This document shows positions 24,062 to 31,540 of a stretch of 32,665 nt of DNA, piece by piece. The notes under the pieces are model-generated. The model saw only the letters and a program-made list of their open reading frames with translations, searched no databases and was not told where the DNA came from. Positions within the stretch are counted from its first letter, which is position 1. Every line of letters begins with the position of its first letter. A program made the position numbers and the translations under genes. The DNA lies in contig JACAEX010000051.1 in assembly GCA_013388635.1 (NCBI GenBank), positions 1 to 32,665 of the forward strand. Reading direction: 5' to 3'. This DNA comes from Syntrophaceae bacterium. GTDB lineage: Bacteria > Desulfobacterota > BSN033 > UBA1163.

Positions 24062-24128
24062 GTCTTGCTTTTCTCTTTGTTGAATGGTAAAGATTTTTCT
24101 AACGATTTGACAGAAAAGGAGGAAAGAG

Positions 24129-24593
24129 ATGGAGCGAGAAGCCTATCAGAGACAGATTGCGGTACTTTTAATCCTGACCTTTCTTCTGGCCGTGATGTGG
24201 ACAGCATGTTCGAGCACGGTGAAGGAGAGGCGGGAGGAAGCGGCAAAGACCGAATGGAAGGGGACGGGCAGATATTACCATTTTGACGATGTTCTCGTCC
24301 CCGGGGAATTGAAGTATCAACAGAAGGAATCTTTCATCTATGAGACGCCTCGCTTCAAGACAGGGGTGATGGTCTTTTCAAAATGGCGGGTCGACGTGGG
24401 CTCTCTCGTCGATTTCTTCACTTACCACATGGAGAAGGATAATTGGAAGATGGTGAACAGTTACAGAGGAAAAGAGTCCGTTCTAAATTTTTCAAAGCCT
24501 GATAGGACCTGCACGATCAAGATCTCCGAAAGATGGTATGGCACCACGGAGGTGGAGATCCGGGTGGGTCCCCTGGGAGAGAAGAAGATGTGA
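24129..24593 (+). CDS. Predicted lipoprotein of unknown function
   Basis: 154 residues. An N-terminal hydrophobic segment (IAVLLILTFLLAVMWTAC) ends with a cysteine in a lipobox-like context (WTAC-SS), although the -3 residue is unusual, so lipidation is likely rather than certain. The mature domain (VLVPGELKYQQKESFIYETPRFKTGVMVFS, then VDFFTYHMEKDNWKMVNSYRGKESVLNFSKPDRTC) looks like a small alpha/beta domain found in conserved deltaproteobacterial lipoproteins. AAGGAGG precedes the ATG. It lies 9 nt before tilS and may be co-transcribed with it. Confidence 0.72.
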   Translation: MEREAYQRQIAVLLILTFLLAVMWTACSSTVKERREEAAKTEWKGTGRYYHFDDVLVPGELKYQQKESFIYETPRFKTGVMVFSKWRVDVGSLVDFFTYHMEKDNWKMVNSYRGKESVLNFSKPDRTCTIKISERWYGTTEVEIRVGPLGEKKM

Positions 24594-24602
24594 GAGCAAG
24601 GC

Positions 24603-25997
24603 ATGGTGTTAGAAAAAGTAAGAAGGACCATCGACCGCTACCATCTGCTCGATAGGGGCGACCGGGTGGTCGTTGGTGTATCGGCGGGCGTAGATTCCAT
24701 GGTCCTCCTCCACGTTTTAAATGCCCTCCGTCAGGAATTCGATCTTTCTCTTATCGTTGCCCATGTCAACCATGGCATCAGGGTGGCAGAGTCAGAAGCA
24801 GAGGCCGAACTGGTCCGAAGAGAGTCACAACGGCTCGGACTATCCTTTGAGTGTGGCCAATTCAACGCAAAGGAATTTCAGAAAGCGAGGGGAACTTCCC
24901 TCCAGGATGCCGCTCGAAGGATTCGTTTCCATTTCTTTAATACCCTCCTCCGAAAATATCATGCCAACAAGATTGCACTGGGCCAAAATGCAGATGACCA
25001 GGTCGAGACCGTCCTGATCAGACTGATAAGAGGCTCGGGTTTAAAGGGTCTGAAAGGAATGCTTCCGATCCGGGAGGGAAGGGTGATCCGACCCCTTCTC
25101 GAAGTCTGGAGAAGGGAGATCGAATCCTTTGCCCGAGATCAGAAGATCCTTTACCTTTTGGACTCTTCCAATATGAGTCAGCATTACCTTCGGAACCGGA
25201 TTCGTCTCAGTCTGATTCCACTGATCGAAAGAGAGTATCAACCCAATCTCAAAGGCATCCTCTTTAAAACCTCTGCCATCCTCCGGAGCGAGGACGATTA
25301 TCTGGAGAGGGGGGCAGAGGAGGCTTATGAGAGGATCGTTCAGGCAGAAGGAGAGGCTCTCTCTTTCCGGTTTTCGGAATATCAATCCCTTCATCCGGCG
25401 ATTCAGTGGAGGCTCCTTCATAAGATTCTGGAAAGGGTTTGCGGTGATGAGATGACCAGGGAAGAGGGAGAGGGAGGGGTGGTCGAGCAGGTCCATGGGA
25501 AATTGGGCCAGTCCCATGCAAGCTTTCTTATGGAATTGCCTCACAGGATCTCCCTGGAGAAACGGTATGATCTGGTCCTAATAAAGAAGGGATGGTTGAA
25601 ACCGGTTCCGCCCTTTGAGGTGGAGCTGCTTTTGCCTGGCCGTACCCAGATCAAGGAGATCGAAAAGGAGGTGATCACTGAAGAGATCAGCAGGAGTGAT
25701 GGACTCGATGACTTTATCCGGGTTCCCGATATCGCCTTTTTCGATTTCGAAAGTCTCCGGTTCCCGTTAAAGATGAGGAATTTCAGACCGGGTGATCGAT
25801 TCCAGCCGCTGGGGATGAAGGGGACTCAGAAATTGAAGGAGTTCTTTATCGATCATAAAGTCCCGAAATTTGAAAGACCGAGGATCCCTCTGCTCACCTC
25901 GGGAGAGATGATTGCTTGGGTAGTTGGCTACAGGATCGATGAAAGGGTGAAGGTTACAGAGAAGACTCAAAGGATTTTAAAGATAGAAGTAATTTAG
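24603..25997 (+). CDS. tilS: TilS, tRNA(Ile)-lysidine synthase
   Basis: 464 residues. The N-terminal PP-loop ATPase has VVVGVSAGVDSMVLLHVL, VAHVNHGIR, DAARRIRFHFFNTLLRK and LGQNADDQVETVLIRLIRGSGLKGLKGM, all TilS hallmarks. The C-terminal substrate domain ends FRPGDRFQPLGMKGTQKLKEFFIDHKVP, as in bacterial TilS. It attaches lysine to C34 of tRNA-Ile(CAU), an essential step. The PP-loop reads SAGVDS rather than the usual SGGxDS. It follows the lipoprotein gene by 9 nt. Confidence 0.95.
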   Translation: MVLEKVRRTIDRYHLLDRGDRVVVGVSAGVDSMVLLHVLNALRQEFDLSLIVAHVNHGIRVAESEAEAELVRRESQRLGLSFECGQFNAKEFQKARGTSLQDAARRIRFHFFNTLLRKYHANKIALGQNADDQVETVLIRLIRGSGLKGLKGMLPIREGRVIRPLLEVWRREIESFARDQKILYLLDSSNMSQHYLRNRIRLSLIPLIEREYQPNLKGILFKTSAILRSEDDYLERGAEEAYERIVQAEGEALSFRFSEYQSLHPAIQWRLLHKILERVCGDEMTREEGEGGVVEQVHGKLGQSHASFLMELPHRISLEKRYDLVLIKKGWLKPVPPFEVELLLPGRTQIKEIEKEVITEEISRSDGLDDFIRVPDIAFFDFESLRFPLKMRNFRPGDRFQPLGMKGTQKLKEFFIDHKVPKFERPRIPLLTSGEMIAWVVGYRIDERVKVTEKTQRILKIEVI

Positions 25998-26027
25998 GAC
26001 CTGCCAAGCTCCCACATATTCGAAATG

Positions 26028-26042
26028 TCGAAGGACCTTCGA
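26028..26042. promoter_or_regulatory. Perfect palindrome upstream of the Rrf2 promoter
   Basis: TCGAAGG-A-CCTTCGA lies 8 nt upstream of the -35 element of the Rrf2 gene, with no T-run after it on either strand. The position suits an operator, perhaps for the Rrf2 regulator itself, but no consensus match was recognised. Confidence 0.4.
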
Positions 26043-26050
26043 TTACCCAG

Positions 26051-26080
26051 TTGACAAATCGCCTTCTGTCAGGTTAATAA
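26051..26080 (+). promoter_or_regulatory. Sigma-70-type promoter for the Rrf2 gene
   Basis: TTGACA (26051-26056), a 17-nt spacer and TTAATA (26074-26079), or TAATAA one base on, 39 nt before the ATG. This is a near-consensus housekeeping promoter and the likely start of the sulfur-assimilation series. Confidence 0.65.
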
Positions 26081-26118
26081 AGTATATTTCATATAGAAAA
26101 AGTATGATTTTATAACTC

Positions 26119-26562
26119 ATGAAGATATCAACGAAAATCAGATATGGAGCAAGAGCGATGTTGGAGCTTGCCTATCGTTATGGTCAGGGGCCCATTGAAT
26201 TGAGGGAGATTGCAAGGAGAGAGAACATCTCTCTGAAATATCTCGAGCAGGTGATTATTCCTCTACGAACGGCTGGTCTGGTCAAGTCGATCCGGGGTTC
26301 CAAGGGAGGATACTCCCTGGCCAAGCCTCCTTCGGAAATATCTCTGAACGATCTGGTCGAGATCTTAGAGGGACCGGTCAATTTGGCCGAGTGTGTAAAA
26401 GACTCAAAGGCCTGCCAGAGATCGCCGATCTGTGTGACACGAGATATCTGGAGGGAGACCTCGGAGGCGATCCATAAGATTTTCCGTTCCATCACCCTCG
26501 AGGAGATGGTGAATCGAAGGAAAGAAAAGGAGGGAGTGATTCCTCCCATGTACCAGATATGA
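26119..26562 (+). CDS. Rrf2-family (IscR/CymR-like) transcriptional regulator
   Basis: 147 residues. The N-terminal winged helix begins MKISTKIRYGARAMLELAYRYG and includes the recognition region ISLKYLEQVIIPLRTAGLVKS and the wing IRGSKGGYSLAKP, all Rrf2-typical. Three cysteines (ECVKDSKACQRSPICVT) sit where IscR carries its [2Fe-2S] cluster, with C-x7-C-x5-C-like spacing, so cluster sensing is plausible. CymR, which lacks this cluster and controls cysteine metabolism with CysK, is the alternative; the position just upstream of cysK supports a cysteine/sulfur-responsive role. No clear Shine-Dalgarno is seen before the ATG at 26119. Confidence 0.9.
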   Translation: MKISTKIRYGARAMLELAYRYGQGPIELREIARRENISLKYLEQVIIPLRTAGLVKSIRGSKGGYSLAKPPSEISLNDLVEILEGPVNLAECVKDSKACQRSPICVTRDIWRETSEAIHKIFRSITLEEMVNRRKEKEGVIPPMYQI

Positions 26563-26565
26563 TAA

Positions 26566-26692
26566 ATACGAAATTCGAATATCTAAATCCGAAACAAATT
26601 CGAATATCGAATGACCGAAATTCGAACAAGCTTTGGACATTTGAATTTGGCTTTTTGAGATTCTTTCGTATTTCGTGCTTCGGATTTTTTCA
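26566..26692. repeat. A/T-rich TTCGAAAT/CCGAAAC inverted-repeat element
   Basis: The element fills the Rrf2-cysK gap. The left part has ACGAAATTCGAATATCTAAATCC and the right part TTTCGTATTTCGTGCTTCGG, complementary in part. It has the same word content as 3702-3816 and 7233-7377. Confidence 0.7.
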
Positions 26693-26709
26693 TTAATGGG
26701 AGAATCGGG

Positions 26710-27642
26710 ATGGCGAAAATTTCCAACTGTATTTCAGAATTGATTGGCAACACACCTTTATTAAAGTTAAATAAAGTGACGAAGGGCTGTCATGGAGAGG
26801 TCGTCGCAAAACTTGAGTCCTTCAACCCCTGCGGAAGTGTCAAGGATCGGATTGGCGTCGCCATGATCGAGGCGGCTGAGAGAGAGGGGTTGATCCGCAA
26901 GGATACGATCATTTTGGAACCGACCAGCGGGAATACGGGGATCGGCTTAGCCTTTATCTGCGCAGCAAAGGGTTATCCATTGGTTTTGACCATGCCAGAT
27001 ACCATGTCAGCGGAGAGGGTTTCTCTCCTTAAGATGTTTGGGGCTGAGGTGGTCCTGACCCCTGGCAATGAAGGGATGGCAGGTGCGGTCAAGAGGGCTG
27101 AGCAGATGGCTGCGAGTGATCATCGCTATTTCATTCCCCAACAGTTCAGAAACCCTGCGAACCCGGATGTTCACAGAAAGACTACAGCTCTGGAGATATG
27201 GGATGACACCGATGGAAAGGTGGATATGGTTGTGGCCGGTGTGGGCACGGGCGGGACGATCACCGGGGTATCGGAAGTTCTTAAAAAGAAGAAACCGGAG
27301 CTGAGAGCGATCGCCGTGGAACCAGAGAGTTCTGCCGTCCTCTCTGGAGGAAGGCCAGGGCCTCATAAAATACAGGGGATTGGTGCGGGCTTCATCCCTG
27401 AAGTTCTCAAGACGGATCTGATCGATGAGGTGATCAAGGTATCGGATGGGGATGCAGGATTACTTACGAGGAGACTGGCTAAGGAAGAGGGGATCCTGGC
27501 AGGGATCTCTTCCGGAGCCGCTGCCTGGGCAGCGATTGAGGTCGCGAAGAGAGAGGAGAGCAAAGGGAAGATGATCGTCGTCATCTTGCCCGATACAGGA
27601 GAACGATATATCAGCACCTGGCTCTTCAACGGACCGAAGTAA
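26710..27642 (+). CDS. cysK: Cysteine synthase A (O-acetylserine sulfhydrylase)
   Basis: 310 residues, the normal CysK length. PLP lysine in [11 protein letters not shown] (~Lys44), the asparagine loop TSGNTGIG, phosphate-binding [10 protein letters not shown] and C-terminal [10 protein letters not shown] are all present. It makes cysteine from O-acetylserine and sulfide, which is plentiful in a sulfite reducer. It follows the Rrf2 regulator, the typical CymR-CysK or IscR-like arrangement, and precedes the DUF39 gene by 69 nt. No CBS domain, so it is not cystathionine beta-synthase. Confidence 0.95.
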   Translation: MAKISNCISELIGNTPLLKLNKVTKGCHGEVVAKLESFNPCGSVKDRIGVAMIEAAEREGLIRKDTIILEPTSGNTGIGLAFICAAKGYPLVLTMPDTMSAERVSLLKMFGAEVVLTPGNEGMAGAVKRAEQMAASDHRYFIPQQFRNPANPDVHRKTTALEIWDDTDGKVDMVVAGVGTGGTITGVSEVLKKKKPELRAIAVEPESSAVLSGGRPGPHKIQGIGAGFIPEVLKTDLIDEVIKVSDGDAGLLTRRLAKEEGILAGISSGAAAWAAIEVAKREESKGKMIVVILPDTGERYISTWLFNGPK

Positions 27643-27644
27643 CC

Positions 27645-27690
27645 ATGCGCAAAAATTCGAAATACGAAGTACGAAGCTCGAAACAAAACG
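27645..27690. repeat. Partial TTCGAAAT-type repeat after cysK
   Basis: The words AATTCGAAATACGAAGTACGAAGCTCGAAAC match the left half of the longer elements; the right half is missing. Confidence 0.6.
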
Positions 27691-27711
27691 TAAGATGACA
27701 GGAGGAAACCT

Positions 27712-28923
27712 ATGGCGAAGACCATTGAAGAGATAAACGAGAGGATCAAGAAGGGAAAGGCCGTCGTCTTCACCGCAGAAGAGATCATCGATTATGCCGC
27801 TGAGAAAGGCATAAAAAAAGCGGCTCAAGAAGTGGATGTGGTCACCACAGGGACGTTTGGTCCGATGTGTTCTTCAGGGGCCTATTTCAATGTAGGGCAC
27901 ACAAAACCTCGCATCAAACTTGGGGGAGGAAGGACGTATTTGAATGATGTGCCGGTTTATACAGGGCTCGCCGCAGTCGATCTTTTTTTAGGAGCCACGG
28001 CAATGCCAGACGACGATCCGAGGAACAAGATCTTTCCGGGAAGGTTTGCTTACGGAGGAGGCCATGTGATCGAAGAGCTGGTTGCTGGCAAAGACGTGAG
28101 GTTAACCGCCACGGCATACGGGACAGACTGTTATCCAAGGAAGACTCTGGAGACATACATCTCTCTCAAGGATATGAACGAAGCAGTCCTTTTTAACATC
28201 AGGAATGCCTATCAGAACTATAATGTGGCTGTCAATCTCTCGGACAAGGTGATTTACACCTATATGGGAGTTCTACAACCCAAGATGGGCAATGCCAATT
28301 ACTGTAGCGCTGGACAGCTGAGCCCGCTGCTCAACGACCCCTATTATAAAACCATAGGGATTGGAACCCGAATCTTCCTCGGAGGGGGGATAGGGTATGT
28401 GGTGGGGAGCGGAACTCAGCACAACCCCAATGTGAAGAGGACAGAAGGGGGCGTTCCTAAAATGGGGGCGGGGACTCTTTCGGTGAAAGGCGATCTGAAG
28501 ATGATGAGTCCGAAGTGGCTGAGAGGGACATCCCTCACGGGATATGGTGCCACCCTGACGGTCGGCATCGGCATACCGATTCCCATCTTAGATGAGGAGA
28601 TCCTTCGCTACACCATGGTGCGGGACGAAGAGATATACGCTCAGGTGGTCGACTATAGCGAGGCTTATCCTCAATGCATTCCCGGAAGTTTAGGGGAGGT
28701 CAATTATAGAGAGCTGAGGAGCGGAAAGATCAGCGTTCAGGGGAAGGAGGTCCCGACCGCCGGCCTTTCGAGCTATTTCAAGGCGAGGGAAATCGCTGAG
28801 ATCCTAAAGGAATGGATCGAGGCAGGGAAGTTCTTTCTAACCAATCCGGTGGAGCCCATTCCTTCGGTCGATTCGGGGATCGTATTCAAGAGTCTGAAGG
28901 AAAGACCAATCAAAAAGAGATAG
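27712..28923 (+). CDS. DUF39 L-aspartate-semialdehyde sulfurtransferase (homocysteine formation)
   Basis: 403 residues. The N-terminus MAKTIEEINERIKKGKAVVFTAEE, the conserved cysteine in GTFGPMCSSGAYFNVGH (~Cys53) and TAYGTDCYPRK (second Cys) define the DUF39/HcyS family. Its archaeal member (MA1821) together with a NIL/ferredoxin partner makes homocysteine from aspartate semialdehyde and sulfide, bypassing O-acylhomoserine. The partner gene follows 83 nt later, so the same pathway is inferred. AGGAGG precedes the ATG. There is no CBS domain at the C-terminus. Confidence 0.9.
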   Translation: MAKTIEEINERIKKGKAVVFTAEEIIDYAAEKGIKKAAQEVDVVTTGTFGPMCSSGAYFNVGHTKPRIKLGGGRTYLNDVPVYTGLAAVDLFLGATAMPDDDPRNKIFPGRFAYGGGHVIEELVAGKDVRLTATAYGTDCYPRKTLETYISLKDMNEAVLFNIRNAYQNYNVAVNLSDKVIYTYMGVLQPKMGNANYCSAGQLSPLLNDPYYKTIGIGTRIFLGGGIGYVVGSGTQHNPNVKRTEGGVPKMGAGTLSVKGDLKMMSPKWLRGTSLTGYGATLTVGIGIPIPILDEEILRYTMVRDEEIYAQVVDYSEAYPQCIPGSLGEVNYRELRSGKISVQGKEVPTAGLSSYFKAREIAEILKEWIEAGKFFLTNPVEPIPSVDSGIVFKSLKERPIKKR

Positions 28924-28924
28924 A

Positions 28925-28988
28925 TTGTAAATTGCGGATTGCAAATCGCAAATTGAAGAGAGCTTAAATGTGAAATTCGAAATCTGAT
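28925..28988. repeat. Short A/T-rich repeat between the DUF39 and NIL/ferredoxin genes
   Basis: Words such as AAATTGCGGATTGCAAATCGCAAATTG and GAAATTCGAAATC fill the 83-nt gap. It is a relative of the other A/T-rich elements, with a GCAAATTG variant. Confidence 0.5.
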
Positions 28989-29006
28989 GAGAAAGGGAGG
29001 TCTCCC

Positions 29007-29414
29007 ATGCAGAAGAAGAGAGTGGTGCTCAACTATCCTTCACACCTGACCGATCAACCGGTCATCTCAAGACTGATCAAAAATTATGATTTAGAGATAA
29101 ATATCCTCAGAGGCTGGATCACCCCGAGAGAACAGGGGAGGCTCGTCTTAGAAATCACAGGGAAGAGACCGGCTCTGGAAGCAGGGATGAACTACCTTAA
29201 AGAGATGGGGGTGGAAACTCAGCCTCTGGCCCAGGATGTCAGGTGGCATGAGGATCGCTGCACGCACTGTTCGGCCTGCATCTCCATCTGTCCGACCAAG
29301 GCACTGGACATCGATCGGAAGAGAATGGAGGTTTCTTTCCATAAGGACCGATGTATTGCCTGTGAGGGCTGCATCCCGGTCTGCCCCTATCAGGCAATGG
29401 AGATCCTCTTCTGA
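29007..29414 (+). CDS. NIL-domain ferredoxin, homocysteine-pathway partner of the DUF39 protein
   Basis: 135 residues. The N-terminal NIL domain (~1-76, VVLNYPSHLTDQPVISRLIKNYDLEINILRGWIT) is followed by two [4Fe-4S] motifs: CTHCSACISICP and CIACEGCIPVCP. It corresponds to MA1822 of Methanosarcina acetivorans, the reductive partner of the DUF39 sulfurtransferase. AAGGGAGG precedes the ATG. It lies between the DUF39 gene and mnmA and is part of the same transcription direction. Confidence 0.9.
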   Translation: MQKKRVVLNYPSHLTDQPVISRLIKNYDLEINILRGWITPREQGRLVLEITGKRPALEAGMNYLKEMGVETQPLAQDVRWHEDRCTHCSACISICPTKALDIDRKRMEVSFHKDRCIACEGCIPVCPYQAMEILF

Positions 29415-29507
29415 TCCGCCTGAAGCCTGGAAGATAGGGCTAATGAGAATAACAAACGCCATGCGCTAAGCGTCTTGGGCTACGCCGATACGAGAAGAAG
29501 GACGGAG

Positions 29508-30596
29508 ATGAAAGAGAGGGTTGTCGTTGCGATGAGCGGAGGGGTGGATTCAAGCACGGCTGCCTATCTCCTCAAGGAGGCCGGGTATGAGGTGATCGGA
29601 GCGACAATCTGCATCGGGATCAGGGATAGAGCAACGAAAGGCCGTGCCCGGTGCTGCAGCCTCGCCGATATCGAGGATGCCCGACGTGTTGCCCTTCAGC
29701 TCGAAATTCCCTTCTACGTCTTTCAACTCGGTGAGGAGTTTGAAAGAGAGGTGATCCAATATTTCTGTGAGGAATATGCCAGAGGAAGGACACCCAATCC
29801 CTGCATCCTCTGTAATGAGAGGATCAAATTCGGCTCTTTCAGGGAAAAGGCCAAGGAATTCGGAGCAGATCTTGTCTCCACTGGCCACTATGTCAGGTCA
29901 GAATTTGACGAAAAGGAGAACCGCTATATTCTGAAGAGAGGGCTTGATCCGAAGAAGGATCAGTCGTATGTCCTCTTCTCTCTGAGACAGGATCAACTTC
30001 GCCACATCCTCTTTCCTTTAGGGGGGTATCGAAAAACAGAGGTCAGGCAGAAGGCCCTTCAACTCGGACTTTCCGTCCACGATAAGCCGGAGAGCCAGGA
30101 GGTCTGTTTCATTCGGGACGTGTCTTACCACCCATTTCTGAAGGAGAGGCTCAAAGAATCGATTGAACCAGGGCCGATCCTTGACAGGGAGGGGCACGTC
30201 CTGGGGAAACACAAAGGCATCCCTTTCTACACGATCGGGCAAAGGAGAGGCCTTCGTCTCGCAAAAGGGAAACCTCTCTATGTGATCGGAATCGATCGAG
30301 AGAAGAATGCGCTGGTTGTGGGAGAGGAGAAAGAGGTCTACGCCGGTACGTTTGTTGTGGACCCGGTTCACTGGATTTTGCCACCGGCAAGGCGTTCATC
30401 GTTTCGTGCCCAGGTGAAGATCCGTTATAACCACCCTGGGGCAGAGGCCCTCCTCTCACCGAGGGATGGAACCGAGTGGGAGGTTAAATTCAAGACCCCG
30501 CAAAAGGCTGTCACGCCGGGCCAGGCCGCTGTCTTTTATGACGGGGAAAGGGTCCTGGGAGGAGGGTGGATTAAGGAAGTTCGGAGTTCGGGGTGA
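29508..30596 (+). CDS. mnmA: MnmA, tRNA-uridine 2-sulfurtransferase
   Basis: 362 residues from MKERVVVAMSGGVDSSTAAYLL; GGACGGAG before the ATG sets the start. PP-loop SGGVDS, the catalytic Cys in TPNPCILCNERIKF, DPKKDQSYVLFSLRQDQL and the second catalytic Cys in SQEVCFI are all present, as is the GQRRGL motif. It forms the 2-thio group of U34 in tRNA for Lys, Glu and Gln. Its sulfur normally comes from a cysteine desulfurase relay, and no such gene is in this window. The stop lies inside the first copy of a 20-bp direct repeat. Confidence 0.95.
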   Translation: MKERVVVAMSGGVDSSTAAYLLKEAGYEVIGATICIGIRDRATKGRARCCSLADIEDARRVALQLEIPFYVFQLGEEFEREVIQYFCEEYARGRTPNPCILCNERIKFGSFREKAKEFGADLVSTGHYVRSEFDEKENRYILKRGLDPKKDQSYVLFSLRQDQLRHILFPLGGYRKTEVRQKALQLGLSVHDKPESQEVCFIRDVSYHPFLKERLKESIEPGPILDREGHVLGKHKGIPFYTIGQRRGLRLAKGKPLYVIGIDREKNALVVGEEKEVYAGTFVVDPVHWILPPARRSSFRAQVKIRYNHPGAEALLSPRDGTEWEVKFKTPQKAVTPGQAAVFYDGERVLGGGWIKEVRSSG

Positions 30597-30733
30597 TGAG
30601 TTCGCAGTAGAAACTGTAGGGGACTGTCCCGGAATTACGGACGGAGCAAAGCGGAGTCGTAGATTCGGGACTGTCCCCCCCAATACGGATATGGATCAAC
30701 CGATCGAGAAAGTAGTTCGGGGTGATGAGTTCG
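30585..30733. repeat. REP-like element flanked by 20-bp direct repeats between mnmA and larE
   Basis: Identical 20-bp copies lie at 30585-30604 and 30714-30733. Between them, GGGGACTGTCCC (30619-30630) and GGGACTGTCCCC (30667-30678) plus their inner flanks form an imperfect inverted repeat, the look of a REP pair (BIME). The first copy contains the mnmA stop and the second the larE start, with the same GTGATGAG in both. Confidence 0.7.
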
Positions 30734-31540
30734 GAGCTAAAAGTTAAGACTCAAAAGCTAAAAGAAATCCTTCAGTCCATGGGACGTGTGATCGTGGCCT
30801 TCTCAGGAGGTGTGGATAGCACGCTCCTTCTCAAGGTGGCGAGAGATACCCTCGGAGATGATCACGTCCTGGCGGTCACCGCCCTCTCCCCCCTTTATCC
30901 TGATCGGGAATTGGAAGGGGCGAAGCGACTGACGAAAGGACTTGGGGTGAGGCACATTCAGATCGAATCAAACGAATTGGAGATCGAAGGGTTCTCAAAA
31001 AACCCTCCGAACCGGTGTTATTTCTGTAAGAAGGAGCTCTTCGGAGAGTTAGTGAAGATTGCGGAAAGGGAGGCGATCCCATTTATTGTGGAGGGGTCTA
31101 CACTGGACGATGAAAAAGATCACCGGCCGGGGAGGAGAGCGATCCAGGAGCTGGGCGTTCGAAGTCCGCTCAAAGAGGCGATGTTCACGAAAGCAGAGGT
31201 GAGGGAGTTATCCAATCGTTTGGGCCTGGCCACATGGGATAAACCCTCTTTTGCCTGTCTTGCCTCAAGGTTTCCCTACGGAGAGGAGATCACACCGGAG
31301 AAGTTAAAGAGGGTGGACGAGGCTGAGGCTTTCCTTCTCCGGCTGGGATTTAAACAGGTTCGAGTCCGACATCACGGAGACCTGGCCAGGATTGAGGTCT
31401 ACAAGGAGGAGATCGATCGGTTGATAAATGGGCCGTTAAGGGATCAGGTGGTGAGCCGCCTGAAAGAGATTGGCTACAAGTATGTCACAGTAGATCTTCA
31501 GGGCTTCCGGTCAGGATCGATGAACGAGGTCTTAGGATGA
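30725..31540 (+). CDS. larE: LarE, ATP-dependent sacrificial sulfur transferase for the nickel-pincer cofactor
   Basis: 271 residues from MSSELKVKTQKLKEIL; a GTG one codon earlier is possible. PP-loop AFSGGVDSTLLLKV, NRCYFCKKELF, EGSTLDDEKDHRPGRRA and the Cys in KPSFACLASRFPYG (the position of the sacrificial cysteine in lactobacillar LarE) define the family. It adds sulfur to the LarB product. LarC is encoded 7.4 kb upstream; LarB and LarA were not found here. Its end overlaps the next gene by 4 nt (ATGA), so those two are coupled. Confidence 0.93.
   Translation: MSSELKVKTQKLKEILQSMGRVIVAFSGGVDSTLLLKVARDTLGDDHVLAVTALSPLYPDRELEGAKRLTKGLGVRHIQIESNELEIEGFSKNPPNRCYFCKKELFGELVKIAEREAIPFIVEGSTLDDEKDHRPGRRAIQELGVRSPLKEAMFTKAEVRELSNRLGLATWDKPSFACLASRFPYGEEITPEKLKRVDEAEAFLLRLGFKQVRVRHHGDLARIEVYKEEIDRLINGPLRDQVVSRLKEIGYKYVTVDLQGFRSGSMNEVLG

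Noticed and set aside
26566-26692. CRISPR array in the A/T-rich repeats
   Set aside because: The words are degenerate, unevenly spaced and arranged as inverted repeats, with no unique spacers and no cas genes.
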